DNA of 64,000 nt from Ephydatia muelleri (Eukaryota; Porifera; Demospongiae; Spongillida; Spongillidae). Position 1 is the first letter of the stretch; the number at the start of each line of letters is the position of its first letter. Where the stretch lies: contig JABACO010000014.1 in the NCBI GenBank assembly GCA_013339895.1, forward strand, positions 4,811,950 to 4,875,949, read 5' to 3'. Of the stretch, positions 59,812 to 64,000 are shown piece after piece. The translations under genes were made by a program, and so were the position numbers. The notes below the pieces were generated by a model. It did no database searches. It had not been told where the DNA came from and saw only the letters and a program-made list of their open reading frames with translations.

Positions 59812-60620
59812 TCAACTAAGGCCACTCAAATATTCACCATACACAGCCCTGTCATTCAATGGTTGAACTGAGCGAATATTCCATTCTATGTTGCCATGTG
59901 GACCTTTAGTTGAATGAAGCATTTGAAGAACTTTCAATGGAATTGAAATTGAAGACATCATAACAAACCAGTGTACTGCCTCGGAACATGGGGGTGTGGT
60001 AAGTGAACCTTCATAATAGCAGTAATGCAGATCATTTGGTAGTAAGTCCTTGTATATGATATTTGAAACGGTGTGAGCAGATTCATACTCTGTTGGTATT
60101 GTAAGCTGCTTCCAAATGCCATAAGGCTCTGTATCCTTTGCCTCACAAAATACCGCCAAAATTGAAAATGTGTCTGCTTGTAGTAAATTTGCGTCTACAC
60201 CTTCTTTACGATGCACAAAATGTATCTCAGCATCATATTGCCTGCCATGTACTATGTGTTCTGAGCCTTCGCCAGAATGTCTCCCCCAATGAAAGTGAAA
60301 CTGCTGAAGGATGTAAGTTCCTTTGTGATTTTTCAACGAAGTAAGTTTCTTGGTAGGGTTAAATACGGCAGTGTGCCCATTATTTTTTAGATATCCATAT
60401 GCACGGTAACGCCAGTTTCGAAGCTCCAAGTATATCATACTGTGACTTTTTACCAAAGAAGATACATCAATTTTCACTGGTGATTGATGTTTTCCATTAG
60501 TGCACAAAGGATCGATTTGACTCCAAGCATGCTGGTCCTCATAGGTCCAAACTGTGTGGCTTAATGGTGCGTGGATTTTTCTTTCTTTCATACATTGACA
60601 ACAAAGAGAACAGCAATTGT
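59812..60620 (-). CDS. Secreted alpha carbonic anhydrase, paralogue 2 (5' exon not placed)
   Basis: One catalytic exon of about 269 codons starts after a good acceptor (TTCACCTTAG) at 60620 in phase 1, the same phase as paralogue 1 at 31872-32656. All active-site residues are canonical. Zinc histidines lie in QQFHFHWG and AEIHFVH, Glu in GSEH, the proton-shuttle His64 in KNNGHTAVF, and Thr199-Thr200 in SLTTPPCSEAV. Cys in DPLCTNG and PPCSEAV form the extracellular-type disulphide. A Cys-rich N-terminal stretch (DNCCSLCCQCMKER) precedes the domain. The signal-peptide exon must lie upstream, within the 60.6-64 kb stretch or beyond, and was not identified. By contrast with paralogue 1 it should be a fast enzyme. 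It is 27 kb from its sister with unrelated genes between. Confidence 0.93.
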
Positions 60621-60639
60621 CTAAGGTGAACAAAAGCAA

Positions 60640-62540
60640 TTGACAATTAAATCACCTGCTTAAATTAAAAACAGATGTATTTTCAATACGAAGAAGAGGA
60701 TATGTGCTGCCTCTACATGTGTTACTGGAATAGGAATGTTGTGTTTTTATATACTGGGTGATCACAAATTAATTAGATAGTATTGGCAAATGAGGCAGCG
60801 GTTTAAATCAATATAACTCAAATTAATATAGCACTTGATTTCTTTTGCATGCATTACAGTAATAACGTAGATATAGATTATTGTAGGCAGCTAAGTAACT
60901 CATATATCAACACATTCAAATCCCTCTGTTATCAAAGTTATCAATACCATGGTCATATTTAATTTTATCTGTACAGGTACCTATTAAGATTTTAATATGT
61001 ATATCCATAAATTCATTTATGATAATAATCCTATTTATATTCATTAAAAAAAGTTTTGCCTTTACTGCAAACACTTGCCTTGTAGTAAAGTTCAAGTAAG
61101 TTTAAATACACATTTAGTACTTAGTCAATGACATTGCAACAGCACTGCAATGGTGGGGAAAGGTGTGATCCAATGTTTGAGAAAACAATGATAATAGCAA
61201 TTGTAAACCTAATGGACACATGAAGGAGGCAAAATGCAGTTCATGTGCTGTGCAGAAGGAAGGGAACTGTTTTATTGATGTGTTTTGTTCTCTAAATGAA
61301 CAGAAAAAGATCATTAAGTATAAAAAGGAGTAATGATCCAATAGTATAATTTAAGGTGGAGCAATGTATTGCTGATCTCGCAACTTGATTTTTCCTTCTG
61401 GTTTTGTACTACATTGCTTTCATTTGTGTTTGCATGTTGTATGCTCACTGAAGGGTCAAAACAATCATATGCTAATATGGATAAGTTACTGAAATATATG
61501 CTATTTGCATCATTTTTATGTATCAGAACTAGTCATGCAGTTGTCACACCCACAAGGCATTTCTTAATCATGAATGGTTTACTGTTCTTTTATTTTCGAA
61601 CATGCCGTTTGCGCATTTCAGTTGTGCATACTCAACACTGAATTTGAACATTGCAATGAGTTACTGTAGCAGAGCACCAACAAGAAAGGATTTAATTTGT
61701 GTATTTTCTACCTTTACAAATTTATAAACACCTGTGATATATAATGATTCAAAATAGCAATACATATGCAAGTGATAGAGATACATAAGAGACACTATGG
61801 AAAGTCACAAGAGGCGGATGATGGGACAGAAATGCTAAGGAAATTCTGCTCTTTAAGTGAATCATTGTAATGAAGTTGACTAAAAGTATTTGGTAAGATA
61901 GTTACTGGATATATTTTTTGGTTAAATAGCATCTAAGAGTGAAAATAAATGGGTATCATTAACCACATTTACCATGATTAACATGAAAAGGTATTGGAAT
62001 TTTATTTAACATGCATAATTTGACAGACGTTTTGGATGTCAAAAAGCTTGAAACGCACTAGCTTCTGGCTACAAACCCCAACCCCAATGAGGAGCTTACA
62101 AAGCTAGCGAAGTAGCCTCTCCTCAACCACCCCCCAAGCCGGACCACCATTTTATAGAGTGGAGAGTTCTTCAATTTGACTTTTGCAATTGTAGAACTAC
62201 CAGTCGGGAGTGACCACTCATAAAAAGTCCACTAATACAACTAAACAGTATTGACCTAATCACCATTGAGTTATTGATTTATTATTGATGTTATGCTAAT
62301 AAAAATACAAACAGTAAAATTTCTTGTGTCTGAATTGATTCAATGGCAGTTCATTTCGAACTTTTCAGGTAACTTCCATTGATATCCAAAACAAAAAAAA
62401 AGGTAGTCTATTGTTAATCACAGCTGAACCATATACTGCTGATTCTGGCACATGAAAAAGTCATTTGTGATCATGTGGAGCGGGAATGCGAAAATAACTG
62501 TTCAAGAGGACCGAGATAGCCTAATGCACCTGTCATTGTA
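60640..62540. other. Intergenic, no assignable gene
   Basis: About 1.9 kb of AT-rich DNA upstream of carbonic anhydrase 2. Two open frames of about 75 and 90 codons (61341-61114 minus and 61369-61641 plus) have no recognisable family; either could hide a signal-peptide exon, but I see no support. Confidence 0.35.
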
Positions 62541-62549
62541 ACATGGATA

Positions 62550-62577
<28 letters not shown>
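62550..62577. repeat. C28 homopolymer
   Basis: The longest of the C/G tracts in this window, at the left edge of a more GC-rich repeat block (62.55-63.1 kb). Confidence 0.95.
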
Positions 62578-62580
<3 letters not shown>

Positions 62581-62796
62581 ATCGGGCGATTAGTACGGGA
62601 TTTGACACCGCTAATTGGATTAGTGGTTCTTTCGTTTGACTATAGACGGGCATTTGACGCGGAAGAGGCGGATCGGAGAGATAAGATAAAACAAAGATGT
62701 CAACCACTAGTTTTGTTTTTTGTTTTTAAATATAGCGGAAGAGATTCGCGTAATATGATTGGTCAATTGCGGGTATCTAAATGCGGTAGAAACCTT

Positions 62797-62887
62797 GCCA
62801 GAGGGCGGCGGGTATTCTAAGTGCCAAAAGGCGGGAGAATACCCGCCTTCTGGCACTTAGAAATGAATACCCGCCGCCCTCTGGCAC
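62797..62887. repeat. 91-bp palindrome
   Basis: TGCCAGAGGGCGGCGGGTAT at the left pairs with ATACCCGCCGCCCTCTGGCA at the right. Inside, CTAAGTGCCAAAAGGCGGG pairs with CCCGCCTTCTGGCACTTAG. The stem is about 40 bp with a small loop near 62842. Confidence 0.92.
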
Positions 62888-63004
62888 GCCGTTTAATGTT
62901 TTAACGTTGCTAAGCTAACACGAGAAATTGCGCTTGCGCACTATTGTAACGCGTAAAGCTATATAATTTTAAACGTAAACATGCGCGTTGCTATAGTCTA
63001 AATT

Positions 63005-63106
63005 AGTTAGATACTGTCACCTTCGTGATTTCGAATACCCTCGGGCCCTTAGTAGCGCCCTCGGGTATTCTAAATCACGTAGATCCCTCGGTTCCAGTAT
63101 CTAACT
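63005..63106. repeat. 102-bp palindrome
   Basis: AGTTAGATACTG (63005) pairs with CAGTATCTAACT (63095-63106). CGTGATTT with GAATACCC pairs with GGGTATTC with AAATCACG, and CCCTCGGG lies near the centre. It shares the GAATACCCG word with the palindrome at 62797. Confidence 0.88.
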
Positions 63107-63136
63107 TATATATAGCAAACTACTCCAAGTCCCCTC

Positions 63137-63159
63137 GTGTGTGTGTGTGTGTGTGTGTG

Positions 63160-63200
<41 letters not shown>

Positions 63201-63229
63201 TGTGCATGTGTGTGTGTGTGCGTGCGTGC
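63137..63229. repeat. (TG)n microsatellite
   Basis: A TG-rich run with TTG, AG and CG interruptions. It is open in several frames as Cys-Val repeats, which are not genes. Confidence 0.95.
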
Positions 63230-64000
63230 GTGGTGCGTGCATGCAAGCGCTTATAAATTGCTTCTGTCACAGAGCATATTTCTGGATTCGTTGTGCAAGA
63301 CACGAGTGCATATATGCATTTAAATCTCTAATATGCCTACGCACGTATATCTGTGTGTGCGGGTCCGGAATCAGGTAGGATCGAGGCAGTGAGAGAGAGA
63401 ATAACAGGTATTCGAACAACGCAACAGAGCGCCGACACAGCGCAGTGTTGTGTGCAATCTATCAAACACATACAAGGATCGATCACCCGATACCAAAACA
63501 CGCGTGGGTGGACGGGCAATTTGACCGGTTATTAATCCCCAACCGTGGGGTATTTGATTTAATAAAGGTCAAATCCCGTCATTGGCCCCAAATTGGGGGT
63601 GAACAATGACAGGCGCATAATAATTCACTGAAATCGCACGAATACCCAACCATGTGATATATGGCTTTGTTGTGTCGAGGGATATAACAATAGCGAGGCG
63701 ACCTTAATGTGGTCCAGTTAAAGTAAGATTGAACGTTACCTTCAAATATTTTGATGCAGGAAATTCCACACCCCATCGCGTCGTTGTCAGGTAGTACACG
63801 TACGTTAGCCAAATATTACCATAAAAAGAAATAATGTCCAAAATTCATGACACGTTCTCACATGTATTACTATAAATATTACACTGCTGCGTTTCTAAAA
63901 AACAGTGTACCTTTTTGGACGTATGATAAATTCTTTCTGCCAAAATTACAAATTCCGAGGTCGTGCGGAATTACATGTAGAAGCTAAGGACAATTTAAAC
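63230..64000. other. Window end, no assignable gene
   Basis: No homology-supported ORF. Short open frames only. The GGGGTATTTGATTTAATAAA block near 63547 and CCGTCATTGGCCCCAAATTG near 63577 look like repeat DNA but have no second copy here. Confidence 0.35.

Noticed and set aside
63106-63378. Cys-Val and Thr-His repeat proteins over TG runs (also at 4741-5039)
   Set aside because: Translations of (TG)n microsatellites, not genes.

Overview
This is nuclear DNA of an animal. It is AT-rich, its genes are split by many short GT-AG introns, and it encodes metazoan families: a SIPA1-type RapGAP, MAX, STARD3, COMMD1, ZNF706, SMIM15 and alpha carbonic anhydrases. A non-bilaterian, most likely a sponge, fits the compact introns and the lineage-typical carbonic anhydrases, but the host was not proved from sequence. 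I saw no bacterial operon, CRISPR array or rRNA, and no canonical tRNA gene.

Layout. 0.4-9.9 kb (+): C-terminal part of a SIPA1/SIPA1L RapGAP-PDZ-coiled-coil gene whose start lies before the window. 10.0-26.6 kb (-): four same-strand genes, read right to left as STARD3 (MENTAL plus START lipid transfer), a GH5 endoglycoceramidase-like hydrolase, COMMD1 and PEMT. STARD3 shares a 68-bp head-to-head promoter gap with METTL25 (+, 26.7-31.7 kb). 31.9-32.7 kb (-): secreted alpha carbonic anhydrase; a second paralogue lies at 59.8-60.6 kb (-). 33-46 kb is a repeat-rich block: a young palindromic element, two head-to-tail LINEs with (TAA)n tails, an LTR-retroelement fossil and a transposase remnant. 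46.3-56.8 kb is gene-rich again: ZNF706 (-), SMIM15 (+) and MAX (+), with MAX carrying a very long extra C-terminal region. 57-64 kb holds repeats, a hAT transposase remnant, the second carbonic anhydrase and two strong palindromes.

The genes are ordinary host functions: Rap signalling, cholesterol transfer at late endosomes, glycosphingolipid and phosphatidylcholine metabolism, endosomal COMMD trafficking, E-box transcription and CO2 hydration. Three neighbours (STARD3, the GH5 enzyme, PEMT) touch membrane lipids, but nothing shows that they are one pathway.

Most of what is unusual is mobile DNA. At least four foldback elements lie in introns and intergenic gaps. One has been split by a TRIM (miniature LTR element) with a clear tRNA-Leu primer site, polypurine tract and 5-bp target duplication. 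A TTAA-bounded element looks like a piggyBac MITE. Two host genes (SIPA1-like and GH5) carry apparent one-base frameshifts that could be assembly errors. Long C or G homopolymers (18-28 bp) recur at eight sites. I did not find an undescribed multi-gene system that I could defend.
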